Assembly (NCBI GenBank): GCA_900544635.1 | Contig: UQVV01000116.1 | Location: 1 to 6,111 of the forward strand | Origin: an uncultured Cloacibacillus sp. | GTDB lineage: Bacteria; Synergistota; Synergistia; Synergistales; Synergistaceae | Reading direction: 5' to 3' | Length of the DNA: 6,111 nt | Part shown: in pieces, positions 1-6,111 of the stretch | Layout of the letters: each line of letters opens with the position of its first letter | Numbering within the stretch: position 1 is the first letter of the stretch | The notes under the pieces: model-generated | Told to the model about the DNA's origin: nothing | What the model saw: the letters and a program-made list of their open reading frames with translations, nothing else | Databases searched by the model: none | Position numbers and translations under genes: made by a program

Positions 1-34
1 CTCTGTATCTCTCCGTGGATATGTCCCGCAGGCG

Positions 35-511
35 CTATATTCTCCCCAACGCTTCCATCCACATCTCCTCACGTTCCCTGTCCCTTCCCGCGCAGGCGGG
101 GCTGGTGGAGAGGACTTTTCTGTAGTCTATTGTTGGCTCGCCGAAGTATTTTTGGTATTTGGCGAAGGCGAAGCCGCCGTTGAAGATTATGCGGCGGACG
201 TTGGGGTGGGCGGCGAGGAGCGCGGGGATGTCGTTCGGGGTTTCGTTGCGGATGCTGCCGTCGGCGCTGCCTTCGCGCTCGGCGCATTTGACGACGTCCC
301 AGAGCGCTAGGCCGTGGGCGAGGATGAAGCGGTAGCGCGCGTCGAAGCAGGCGTCGGGCGTTTCGCCCCATGCGCCGTAGATTATTTTCCAGAATTTATT
401 TTGCGGGTGCGCGTAGTAGCGCGCTTCGGCGAGCGAGCGGACGCCGGGCAGCGAGCCGAGTATAAGTATTTTTGAATTTTCGTCTATCAGCGGGCCGAAG
501 CTGTATTCCAT
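35..511 (-). CDS. Hypoxanthine/deoxyinosine-type DNA glycosylase, uracil-DNA glycosylase superfamily
   Basis: A 158-residue protein that should excise deaminated bases (hypoxanthine, possibly uracil) from DNA as the first step of base-excision repair in the cytoplasm. Visible motifs are GSLPG (residues 19-23) in the first active-site loop, HPQNKFW (35-41) whose Asn38 matches the conserved Asn of the hypoxanthine-DNA-glycosylase family, ALWDV (69-73), FNGGFA (110-115), and LSTSPA (134-139) as the DNA-intercalating loop. The length is about normal for this family, so the gene looks intact; it ends with TAG at 37-35. The frame stays open upstream to base 691, but the ATG at 511 is preferred: GGAGG (523-519) sits 7 bases before it, the family core begins right after it, and the extension is basic and low-complexity. 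It is divergent from carAB with no evident functional link. The family call is from memory of motifs; a broader UDG-like activity remains possible. Confidence 0.86.
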   Translation of the reverse strand: MEYSFGPLIDENSKILILGSLPGVRSLAEARYYAHPQNKFWKIIYGAWGETPDACFDARYRFILAHGLALWDVVKCAEREGSADGSIRNETPNDIPALLAAHPNVRRIIFNGGFAFAKYQKYFGEPTIDYRKVLSTSPACAGRDREREEMWMEALGRI

Positions 512-544
512 CGCGCGTCCTCCGTCGTTGTGCCGTTCTGCGAT

Positions 545-575
545 ATTATAAGCGTTAATCCTGCGGGCGGCGCAA
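545..575 (-). promoter_or_regulatory. Possible promoter of the glycosylase gene
   Basis: Read on the minus strand, a perfect TATAAT lies at 550-545, about 34 bases upstream of the glycosylase ATG. The best -35 candidate, TTGCGC at 575-570, matches only the first three consensus bases and is 19 bases away, which is longer than optimal. Transcription would start near 538 and give a leader of under 30 nt carrying the GGAGG ribosome site. The -10 is convincing in sequence; the -35 is weak. Confidence 0.4.
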
Positions 576-589
576 GCCTCTGCGGCTTG
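573..589. repeat. Short perfect hairpin
   Basis: CAAGCC (573-578) and GGCTTG (584-589) form a perfect 6-bp stem around the 5-base loop TCTGC. It overlaps the weak -35 candidate of the glycosylase promoter, so it could be an operator or just part of a dispersed repeat. No U-run follows it on either strand, so it is not a typical intrinsic terminator. Confidence 0.5.
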
Positions 590-652
590 TCTCTGTGCGC
601 GTAGGAACTTGGTATCCCCGGGCTGGCGTCCACCGGAGAAAAGGCCGCTTGT

Positions 653-680
653 ATGCCCGCTCCGCTTCGTCGGAGCGCAT
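653..680. repeat. Imperfect hairpin in the intergenic region
   Basis: ATGC (653-656) plus GCTCCG (659-664) pair with CGGAGC (671-676) plus GCAT (677-680). This gives a 10-bp stem interrupted by a 2-base bulge, around the 6-base loop CTTCGT. CCGCTT-type words flank it and lie inside it. The arrangement resembles small palindromic repeats of bacterial intergenic regions. No T-run follows, so a terminator role is unlikely. Confidence 0.5.
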
Positions 681-1163
681 GGCAATAGCATCCGCTTGCG
701 CCGTCTCTCGCGCAGAGCTGTGTTCGTTAAATTTCAAATTATAAATAATATCAGGTGTCGTCATTCCGCGCTTCAACGCAATGAGCAGCTTGCGCTAGCG
801 AACATTTACGTGGTGTCTTTAGCGCATTGCTGCTGCCGTCGGTGTTTTGAAATCCGCCGCCGAGCGCGGGGCGGCGAGGTGTGCCGTCTCGCGTATAAAT
901 TTAATCAAGCATAGACTGATGTGCAGATGAAACTACCGTCCCCCCGCCGCGTTCAGCGCGTCCGCGGCAGGTTGGAGCTGCGGTTTCTTCTGTACGCTTT
1001 TCTGCTGACGATTTTCCGCGCGCGTCTCTGTCGTTTTGCCGCTGTTTTACCGCGACGCGCGTCTCGCGTATCCTATGGCACACGGCTGCGCGCTGCTGCT
1101 TCATGTAATTTTGTGCAATCGGTTGAATCTGCATTATGGCGAAGGAATTTATCTTTTCGGGGC

Positions 1164-1191
1164 TTGACGTTTTTCTCTTTGCGGGTATAAT
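1164..1191 (+). promoter_or_regulatory. carAB promoter, near-consensus sigma-70 type
   Basis: TTGACG (1164-1169, five of six consensus bases) and TATAAT (1186-1191, all six) are separated by 16 bases. Transcription should begin near 1198, about 88 nt before the chosen carA start. This is the best housekeeping promoter in the window and correctly oriented for carAB. No intrinsic terminator lies between it and carA, so classical terminator-type attenuation is not seen here. Confidence 0.8.
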
Positions 1192-1211
1192 ACTCTGGAA
1201 ATTGAACGCTG

Positions 1212-1261
1212 GGTGAAATATGAAATTTAACAAAAACATAGTTCCGGTTTATTTTTTCACC
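1212..1261 (+). promoter_or_regulatory. Possible stem-loop in the carAB leader
   Basis: GGTGAAA (1212-1218) is perfectly complementary to TTTCACC (1255-1261), with an AT-rich 36-base loop between. The stem ends 8 bases before the AAGGAG ribosome site at 1270-1275. It would trap an in-frame alternative ATG at 1220 in the loop. TGAAATA-TGAAATT (1214-1227) is a near tandem repeat and vaguely recalls an arginine-repressor half-site, but it does not form a clear ARG box. Whether any of this is regulatory is inference; 7 bp across a 36-base loop is a modest structure. Confidence 0.3.
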
Positions 1262-1285
1262 TTGGCGCGAAGGAGCACGGAGTGT

Positions 1286-2344
1286 ATGGAGGATTTCGTT
1301 TATCTGACTTTGAGCGACGGTTCCGTATGGCGCGGGCGCGGCAGGCTCGACGGCCCGGTGGAGGGCGAAGTGGTCTTCACGACGGCCTCGTGCGGCTATC
1401 CGCAGACTTTGACGGACCCGTCGTATAACGGGCAGATTATTGTTTTCGCTTTCCCGCCTATCGGAATTTACGGTATAGACAAGGATAATCTCGAGAGCCG
1501 CCGCGTCTGGGCGCGCGGCGCTCTGATGACGCGTCTCGACGAAACGGAATGCGGGCGCTTCGAAAGTTTACACGACTGGATGGCGGAGAACGGCCGCCCG
1601 ATAGTTCACGACATAGACACGCGCGGGCTGATTCTGAAAATCCGAGAGGTCGGCTCGATGATGGGCCGCCTCGACACGACGCCTGTGAAGCCGGAGCTCG
1701 CAGAGCTGCCGCCGACGCTGGTTCACGAGGTTTCGTGCGACGTGCCGGTGATAAGCGGCGGCGGCGATTTGACTGTCGCTGTGATGGATTACGGCGTGAA
1801 GGAGAACATCATCCGCAGCATGGAGCGGCGCGGCTGCCGCGTCATCCGCTTCCCGCACGACACGCCCGCGGATACGGTGCTGGGCAGCGGCGCAGACGGC
1901 GTGCTGCTGAGCAACGGCCCGGGCGACCCGTCGGTGCTGGAGCGCGAGGCTGCGGAGGCGGCGAAGCTTCTCGGCAAACTGCCGCTGCTCGGCGTCTGCC
2001 TCGGAAATCAGCTTCTCGCGATGGCCTGCGGCGGAAAGACGAAGAAGCTTTCCTTCGGACACCGCGGCGCGAACCAGCCGGTGCTCGACCTCGCCACGGG
2101 GCGCGGCCTGCTGACGAGCCAGAACCACCAGTACGCGGTAGACGCGGCGAGCCTCGCGGGCACGGAGCTCGAGGTCGCATACAAGCATCTCGGCGACGGC
2201 ACGGTCGAGGGGCTGCGCCACAGGCGGTACGACGCGCTGTCGGTTCAGTTCCATCCCGAGGCTTCGCCGGGGCCGGAGGACGCCTCCTATATTTTCGACA
2301 ATTTCATCGACCGTATGAAGGCCGCGCGCCAGGGGAGAAATTAG
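1286..2344 (+). CDS. carA: Carbamoyl-phosphate synthase small subunit (glutamine amidotransferase)
   Basis: A 352-residue subunit that hydrolyses glutamine and channels ammonia to CarB for carbamoyl-phosphate synthesis (pyrimidines and arginine). The N-terminal CarA domain (about 1-150) has GEVVFTTASCGYPQTLTDPSY (27-47), including Ser46 of the DPSY motif. The class I amidotransferase domain (about 160-345) has SNGPGDP (209-215), nucleophile Cys238 in GVCLGNQ, and the QFHPEASPGP motif with His323 and Glu325, completing the Cys-His-Glu triad. Length is slightly below the usual 355-385. The ATG at 1286 was chosen because AAGGAG lies at 1270-1275 and the family N-terminus aligns there; an in-frame ATG at 1220 would add 22 residues atypical of CarA and lacks a good ribosome site. 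Oddities: Asn241 replaces the usual His of GHQ, and Gln282 replaces the usual Gly of NHG. It ends with TAG, one base before carB. Confidence 0.98.
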   Translation: MEDFVYLTLSDGSVWRGRGRLDGPVEGEVVFTTASCGYPQTLTDPSYNGQIIVFAFPPIGIYGIDKDNLESRRVWARGALMTRLDETECGRFESLHDWMAENGRPIVHDIDTRGLILKIREVGSMMGRLDTTPVKPELAELPPTLVHEVSCDVPVISGGGDLTVAVMDYGVKENIIRSMERRGCRVIRFPHDTPADTVLGSGADGVLLSNGPGDPSVLEREAAEAAKLLGKLPLLGVCLGNQLLAMACGGKTKKLSFGHRGANQPVLDLATGRGLLTSQNHQYAVDAASLAGTELEVAYKHLGDGTVEGLRHRRYDALSVQFHPEASPGPEDASYIFDNFIDRMKAARQGRN

Positions 2345-2345
2345 G

Positions 2346-5300
2346 ATGAGAGACGCAACTATAAGAAAAGTTCTTGTGCTGGGCTCCGGCCCGATAAAGA
2401 TAGGCCAGGCCGCGGAGTTCGACTACGCGGGCACGCAGGCCTGCCGCGCGCTGAAGGAAGAAGGATGCAGCGTCATCCTGCTGAACAGCAACCCCGCGAC
2501 GATACAGACGGACAGCTCGGTCGCGGACGTCGTATATATCCGCCCGCTGCTGCCCGACGTGGTCGAGGAAATACTCAAGGAGCACAACCCCGACGGCGTC
2601 GTCGCGACGCTCGGCGGGCAGACGGGGCTGAACCTCTGCATGGAGTGCGAAAAGCTCGGGATATGGAAGCGTCACAAGTGCCGCGTGCTCGGAACGCAGC
2701 CGGACGCCGTGGAGCGCGCCGAGGCGCGCGAGCCGTTCCGCCGCACGATGCTCGAGGCGGGGCAGCCCATCATCGCAAGCCGCGGAATTTCGTCCGTCGC
2801 CGAGGCGCAGGAGTTTGCGCTGCATACGCCGCTGCCGCTGATTCTGCGCCCTGACTTCACGCTCGGCGGCTCGGGAAATTCCGTCGTGCGCGACGTAGAG
2901 AACTTCGTCGTCCAGACGGAGGACGCCCTCGCCGCCTCGCCTGTCGGACACGCGCTGATAGAGCGCTACCTCGAGGGCTGGCACGAGATGGAGATTGAGG
3001 TCGTCCGCGACTGCGCCGGAAACGCGCTCGCCGTCTGCGGAATGGAGAACATCGACCCGATGGGCGTCCACACTGGCGACTCGGTAGTCGTATCGCCGCC
3101 GCTGACCCTCACGGACAAGGAATGGCAGATGCTGCGCACCGCGGCGCTCAAGATAGTCGACGCGCTCGACATCCGCGGGGCCTGCAACGTGCAGTTCGCG
3201 CTCGCGCCGGACGGCAGCGAGTATTATGTAATAGAAGTGAACCCGCGCGCGAGCCGCTCCAGCGCCCTCGCGAGCAAGGCGACCGGCTACCCGATCGCGC
3301 GCATGGCGGCGAAGATAGCGCTCGGCCTCGAGCTTACCGAGATGGCGAACCCCGTCACGGGAGCGGGCAGCGCGCTCTCCGAGCCCGCGCTCGACTACGT
3401 CGCGGTCAAGGTCCCCTCGTGGCCCTTCGACAGCTTCCCGCAGGCGGACTTCACGCTCGGTCCGCGCATGAAGGCGACCGGCGAAGTGCTCGCCATAGGC
3501 ACGAACTTCGCTCAGGCGCTCACCAAGGCATGGCGCTCCGTCGCTCGCGGCAAAACCCTGCCCGACAGAAAGCTGCGCTCGTGGGAGACGCGCAAGCTCT
3601 GGGAGCAGGTCAACCGCCCGACGCACCTGCGCCTCGACGCGATAACGGAGCTTCTGCGCCGCAGCTCTACGACGGTCGACGAGATAGCGCGCAGGACGCA
3701 CATCCGCCGCTACTTCATAGAACAGCTCAACGCGATACAGCTCGCGGAAAAATATCTCGAAGAGGACGGCGCCGTCAACGGCAACATAGCGAGCGCCGCG
3801 ATGAAGGGCTTCACCGCCTCGCAGATAGCCTGCGCCGCCGGCCTGACGGAGGAAGAGGCCCGCAATATCGTAAAGGGAGAGGGCTGCGCCGCGGGCTACC
3901 GCGAGGTCGACGGCTGCGCGGGCGAGTTCCCCTCCGGCTCCGGCTACTACTACGGCGCGCCGGGCGCGGGCGACGACCCGCACGGCTCGCACGAGGGCGG
4001 CGTCGTAGTCCTCGGCTCCGGCCCGATACGCATCGCGCAGGGCGTCGAGTTCGACTACTGCTGCGTCAAGGCCGTCGAGGCGCTGCGCCGCCGCGGCGTC
4101 CGCGCGATAATGATGAACGTCAACCCCGAGACGGTCAGCACCGACCACGACATATCAGACGCGCTCTACCTTGAGCCGCTGACCGTCGACGACGCGATGC
4201 CGATACTCGAACGCGAAAAGGCGGCGGGCGTATTCGCCTGCTTCGGCGGGCAGACCTCGCTGCGCCTCGGCCTCGACCTCGCATCTCGCGGCGTGAAGCT
4301 CTTCGGCCCCGGCGCGGAGGTTATCGAGGCGGCGGAGGACCGCGGACAGTTCTCGCGCCTGCTCGCGCGCATAGGCGTGCCGGAGCCGAAGGGCGTCGAC
4401 GTCGCCTCGGTCGAAGAGGCGCTCGAAGCCGCGGACAGACTCGGCTACCCGCTCATGGTGCGCCCGAGCTTCGTCATCGGAGGCGTCGCGATGCGCGCCG
4501 TCTACGACGAAAAGGCGCTCGTCGCGGTGCTCAAAGAGGCCTTCGACGCGGTGCCGGGCCAGAAAGTCATGGTCGACCAGTTCCTCGCGGGCCGCGAGTT
4601 TGAATGCGACGCGCTCTGCGACGGCGGCGACGTGCTCATCCCCGGCATATTCGAACACATAGACCCCGCCGGAATCCACTCCGGCGACTCGATAGCGGTA
4701 TTCCCGAGCTTCTCGCTCACGAAGGAACAGCAGGACGAGGTGCTGAAATTCGTCTCCACGATATCGCGCGAGCTCAACGTCCACGGCCTGCTCAACATCC
4801 AGTTCGTCCTGCGCGGCGGCGCATTCTGGATAATCGAGGCCAACCCGCGCGCCAGCCGCACAGTCCCCATCGCGAGCAAGATATCCGGCCTGCCGCTCAT
4901 AGACATAGCCGTCGGCCTCGCGCTCGGCGAAAAGCTGCGCGACATGCCCTACGGTGTAGGCCTCCATCCCGAAAGCGGCCTCTGGGGCGTCAAGGTCCCC
5001 GTCTTCTCCAACGACAAGCTCCCGGGCCTCGACCCGAAGCTCGGGCCGAGAATGATGTCCACCGGCGAAAGCCTCGGAATGGCGAACAACCTCTCCGACG
5101 CGATCATGGAAGGGCTGCGCGGCACGGGCTGGACGCCGCCGCAGGCCGGGCGCATCCTCATGAGCATAGCCGACAGCGAAAAGTCAGAGGCCATGCCCGT
5201 CGCGGCGCTCTTCAAACAGCTCGGCTGGGCGGTTGAGGCGACCGCGGGCACGGCGGCCTACCTCAAAAAGTGGGGCATAGAGGCCGGCTGCGTCGAACGC

Positions 5301-5483
5301 GAAGACCTCGTCAAACGGCTGCGCTCCGGCGGCTGGGACCTCGTGCTCAACATCCCCGGCGGAAACGAGCGCCACATCGCAGACGGCACGCTGATACGCC
5401 GCCACGCCTGCTCCGCCGGCATCCCGTGTCTGCACTCGATATCCGCGGCCTGGGCCGTAGCCGCGGGCCTCGGCAAAAGATAA
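2346..5483 (+). CDS. carB: Carbamoyl-phosphate synthase large subunit
   Basis: A 1045-residue protein (E. coli 1073) that makes carbamoyl phosphate from bicarbonate, ammonia and two ATP. The N half (about 1-400, carboxyphosphate synthesis) shows LGSGPIKIGQAAEFDY (12-27), Arg168, HTGD (242-245) and metal ligands Gln283, Glu297 and Asn299. The central domain (about 400-547) is helical. The C half (about 551-930, carbamate phosphorylation) repeats the pattern: LGSGPIRIAQGVEFDY (556-571), Arg706, HSGD (778-781), Gln819, Glu831 and Asn833. The last 115 residues are an MGS-like allosteric domain. AGGGGAG (2331-2337) inside the carA end serves as ribosome site; the one-base gap implies translational coupling. 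Catalytic residues look intact, but ornithine contacts known from E. coli are mostly replaced (Glu892 to Val884, Tyr-Asp-Thr 1040-1042 to Cys-Leu-His 1028-1030) and the UMP loop is about five residues short. The second-half loop has RIAQG instead of the usual RIGQG. Confidence 0.98.
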   Translation: MRDATIRKVLVLGSGPIKIGQAAEFDYAGTQACRALKEEGCSVILLNSNPATIQTDSSVADVVYIRPLLPDVVEEILKEHNPDGVVATLGGQTGLNLCMECEKLGIWKRHKCRVLGTQPDAVERAEAREPFRRTMLEAGQPIIASRGISSVAEAQEFALHTPLPLILRPDFTLGGSGNSVVRDVENFVVQTEDALAASPVGHALIERYLEGWHEMEIEVVRDCAGNALAVCGMENIDPMGVHTGDSVVVSPPLTLTDKEWQMLRTAALKIVDALDIRGACNVQFALAPDGSEYYVIEVNPRASRSSALASKATGYPIARMAAKIALGLELTEMANPVTGAGSALSEPALDYVAVKVPSWPFDSFPQADFTLGPRMKATGEVLAIGTNFAQALTKAWRSVARGKTLPDRKLRSWETRKLWEQVNRPTHLRLDAITELLRRSSTTVDEIARRTHIRRYFIEQLNAIQLAEKYLEEDGAVNGNIASAAMKGFTASQIACAAGLTEEEARNIVKGEGCAAGYREVDGCAGEFPSGSGYYYGAPGAGDDPHGSHEGGVVVLGSGPIRIAQGVEFDYCCVKAVEALRRRGVRAIMMNVNPETVSTDHDISDALYLEPLTVDDAMPILEREKAAGVFACFGGQTSLRLGLDLASRGVKLFGPGAEVIEAAEDRGQFSRLLARIGVPEPKGVDVASVEEALEAADRLGYPLMVRPSFVIGGVAMRAVYDEKALVAVLKEAFDAVPGQKVMVDQFLAGREFECDALCDGGDVLIPGIFEHIDPAGIHSGDSIAVFPSFSLTKEQQDEVLKFVSTISRELNVHGLLNIQFVLRGGAFWIIEANPRASRTVPIASKISGLPLIDIAVGLALGEKLRDMPYGVGLHPESGLWGVKVPVFSNDKLPGLDPKLGPRMMSTGESLGMANNLSDAIMEGLRGTGWTPPQAGRILMSIADSEKSEAMPVAALFKQLGWAVEATAGTAAYLKKWGIEAGCVEREDLVKRLRSGGWDLVLNIPGGNERHIADGTLIRRHACSAGIPCLHSISAAWAVAAGLGKR

Positions 5484-5507
5484 ACGGAAATAACGCAAAA
5501 TTCACGC

Positions 5508-5541
5508 AAAGGAGGACGCGCCGCGCGCCCTCCTTTCTTTT
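5508..5541 (+). terminator. Rho-independent terminator of carAB
   Basis: AAAGGAGG (5508-5515) pairs perfectly with CCTCCTTT (5529-5536). After one A-C mismatch the stem continues with CGCG/CGCG (5517-5520 and 5524-5527) around a 3-base loop. The 3' side runs into CTTTTAT, a short U-tract in RNA. It begins 25 bases after the carB stop, so it should end the carAB transcript and separate it from the downstream regulator gene. The A-rich 5' arm means it could also act weakly on the opposite strand. Confidence 0.9.
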
Positions 5542-5583
5542 ATAGAAACTCCGCGAGCCGTGCAAACGCCGCAAAACGCCATG

Positions 5584-5639
5584 AAAAAGCGGAAAAACAT
5601 CTTTTTCTCATAAAAATTCTTTATCCGCTATTCCTTTTT
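5584..5639. promoter_or_regulatory. Phased A/T tracts, probable curved DNA upstream of the regulator gene
   Basis: Five-base A or T tracts are centred at 5586, 5595, 5604 and 5614, spaced 9, 9 and 10 bases, i.e. about one helical turn; another lies at 5635-5639. Tracts phased this way are known to bend DNA. The second and third form an inverted repeat GAAAAA-CATC-TTTTTC (5592-5607). Lrp/AsnC proteins often bind curved AT-rich DNA and regulate their own genes, so this may be a regulatory region of the gene at 5717; that role is inferred. No clear -35/-10 pair could be assigned here. Confidence 0.4.
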
Positions 5640-5649
5640 CTGCAGAAAT

Positions 5650-5666
5650 GCTTTAATATTAACAGC
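5650..5666. promoter_or_regulatory. AT-centred palindrome, candidate operator of the Lrp-family gene
   Basis: TTAATATTAA (5653-5662) is a perfect 10-base palindrome, flanked by GCT (5650-5652) and AGC (5664-5666), giving an almost symmetric 17-base site 50 bases before the regulator's ATG. The shape (short GC-containing ends around an AT-only core) resembles the general form of Lrp/AsnC sites. It also contains TAATAT, a possible -10 element, so binding could block transcription. Autoregulation is an inference from position and symmetry only. Confidence 0.35.
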
Positions 5667-5716
5667 GGGATGATTCAAAAAGTTATTTTTTTATGAGAAG
5701 GGCGGGGTTTCAGCAG

Positions 5717-6111
5717 ATGCTCAGCAATAAACTTCTTGACGACATTGGCAGACAGATACTCAGAATCCTCCAGGAGGACGGAAGAATATCCTTCAACGAA
5801 CTCGGACGCAAGGTCGGCCTATCGTCGCCGGCCGTCGCCGAGCGCGTGCGCCGCATGGAGGAGGCCGGGATAATCCTCGGCTACCGCGCGATAGTCGACC
5901 AGTCGCGGGTCGGCTATCCGATAATGGCCTTCGTCCGCCTTTCGATACCCGTGTCGTTCCTGGCGCAGGCCGACGAACTCGCGAAATCCATACCCGAAGT
6001 CCTCGAATGCCACCACCTCACGGGAAGCGACGGCGTTATCCTCAAGGTCATCGTCTCCTCGGTCGGCCACCTCGAGGAAGTCATCAGCAAAATGGGAAGC
6101 TGCGGCATGAC
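5717..6111 (+). CDS. Lrp/AsnC-family transcriptional regulator, 3' end outside the window
   Basis: The first 131 residues of a DNA-binding regulator that senses amino acids or related metabolites. Residues 7-20 (LDDIGRQILRILQE) match the family start. The winged helix-turn-helix spans about 22-50 (ISFNELGRKVGLSSPAVAERV region), followed by the typical linker GIILGYRAIVD (51-61). The RAM ligand-binding and oligomerisation domain starts near 68 and includes LTGSDGVILKV (101-111), the usual effector-site turn. About 20-30 residues are probably missing at the C-terminus because of the window edge. The ATG at 5717 was chosen because the family N-terminus fits and GGCGGGG lies about 9 bases upstream; the ribosome site is weak. 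An in-frame ATG at 5693 would add 8 residues but has only an AT-rich run before it. The gene follows the carAB terminator, so it is probably transcribed separately. Its regulon cannot be named from sequence. Confidence 0.95.
   Translation, partial: MLSNKLLDDIGRQILRILQEDGRISFNELGRKVGLSSPAVAERVRRMEEAGIILGYRAIVDQSRVGYPIMAFVRLSIPVSFLAQADELAKSIPEVLECHHLTGSDGVILKVIVSSVGHLEEVISKMGSCGM

Larger units (their letters stand above)
512..1163. other. Long intergenic region without a convincing gene
   Basis: About 650 bases separate the glycosylase start from the carAB promoter. Short open frames exist on both strands, but none has a good ribosome site joined to a recognisable protein, and their translations are rich in Arg, Ala and Ser, as expected for noncoding GC-rich DNA. 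What can be seen: hairpins at 573-589 and 653-680, three copies of CCGCTT (645, 662, 692), an AT-rich island at about 725-752, an 8-base palindrome CGCTAGCG at 793-800, a 10-base palindrome GACGCGCGTC at 1054-1063, a tandem GTTTTnCCGC pair at 1033-1054, and two copies of CGCGCGTCTC (1019-1028 and 1056-1065). This could be a degraded gene, a genome-specific interspersed repeat, or an unrecognised RNA; I cannot tell which. Confidence 0.6.

Noticed and set aside
512..691. N-terminal extension of the glycosylase by 60 residues to an ATG at 691
   Set aside because: The extension is low-complexity and absent from the family, a strong GGAGG precedes the ATG at 511, and a perfect -10 box lies inside the extension.
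1212..1261. Riboswitch or PyrR-type attenuator in the carAB leader
   Set aside because: There is no terminator/antiterminator pair and no PyrR-binding loop that I can recognise; only a simple inverted repeat is present.
1220..1285. Upstream carA start at 1220
   Set aside because: It lacks a good ribosome site and adds residues foreign to CarA; the ATG at 1286 has AAGGAG and the normal family N-terminus.
2304..4148. A 614-codon open frame on the minus strand opposite carA/carB
   Set aside because: It lies entirely antisense to well-supported carAB. Its translation is Arg/Ala/Val-rich with no family motif, which is the usual shadow of GC-rich codon use.
3122..4174. A 350-codon plus-strand frame inside carB
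   Set aside because: It is an out-of-frame shadow of carB, extremely rich in Arg and Ala, with no recognisable domain and no clear ribosome site.
4155..4967. A 270-codon minus-strand frame opposite the second half of carB
   Set aside because: It has the same composition-driven antisense pattern; carB is unambiguous across this span.
5592..5607. GAAAAA-CATC-TTTTTC as a second intrinsic terminator
   Set aside because: The stem is only A-T pairs plus one G-C and too weak; the strong terminator at 5508-5541 already ends the operon.

Overview
This is a GC-rich bacterial chromosome segment carrying core metabolism. Its centre is a carAB operon for glutamine-dependent carbamoyl-phosphate synthetase. 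A divergently transcribed DNA-repair glycosylase gene lies on the left, and the start of an Lrp/AsnC-family regulator gene lies on the right. No rRNA, tRNA, CRISPR array, transposase or phage gene is visible. The GC-ending codons combined with frequent ATA isoleucine codons, and the divergent CarAB, would fit a member of the Synergistota or a high-GC anaerobe. That placement is an impression only and was not tested.

Layout: (1) bases 35-511, minus strand: an intact small uracil-DNA-glycosylase-superfamily protein of the hypoxanthine/deoxyinosine type. (2) bases 512-1163: a long intergenic stretch with no convincing gene, containing short hairpins, small repeats and an AT-rich island. (3) bases 1164-1285: a near-consensus sigma-70-type promoter and an untranslated leader of about 88 nt that can pair across its middle. 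(4) bases 1286-2344 carA and 2346-5483 carB, one base apart and clearly co-translated. (5) bases 5508-5541: a strong intrinsic terminator. (6) bases 5542-5716: an AT-rich regulatory region with phased A/T tracts and a palindrome. (7) bases 5717 to the window end: the first 131 residues of an Lrp/AsnC regulator, cut off by the window edge.

CarA releases ammonia from glutamine. CarB uses two ATP and bicarbonate to turn that ammonia into carbamoyl phosphate for pyrimidine and arginine synthesis. The flanking genes have their own signals and need not be functionally linked to carAB.

The most notable point is that CarB keeps its catalytic metal ligands but has lost most residues that bind ornithine in the E. 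coli enzyme, and part of the UMP site, so its allosteric control is probably different. CarA also has two substitutions beside its glutaminase active site. I found no convincing evidence for a wholly new biological system here.
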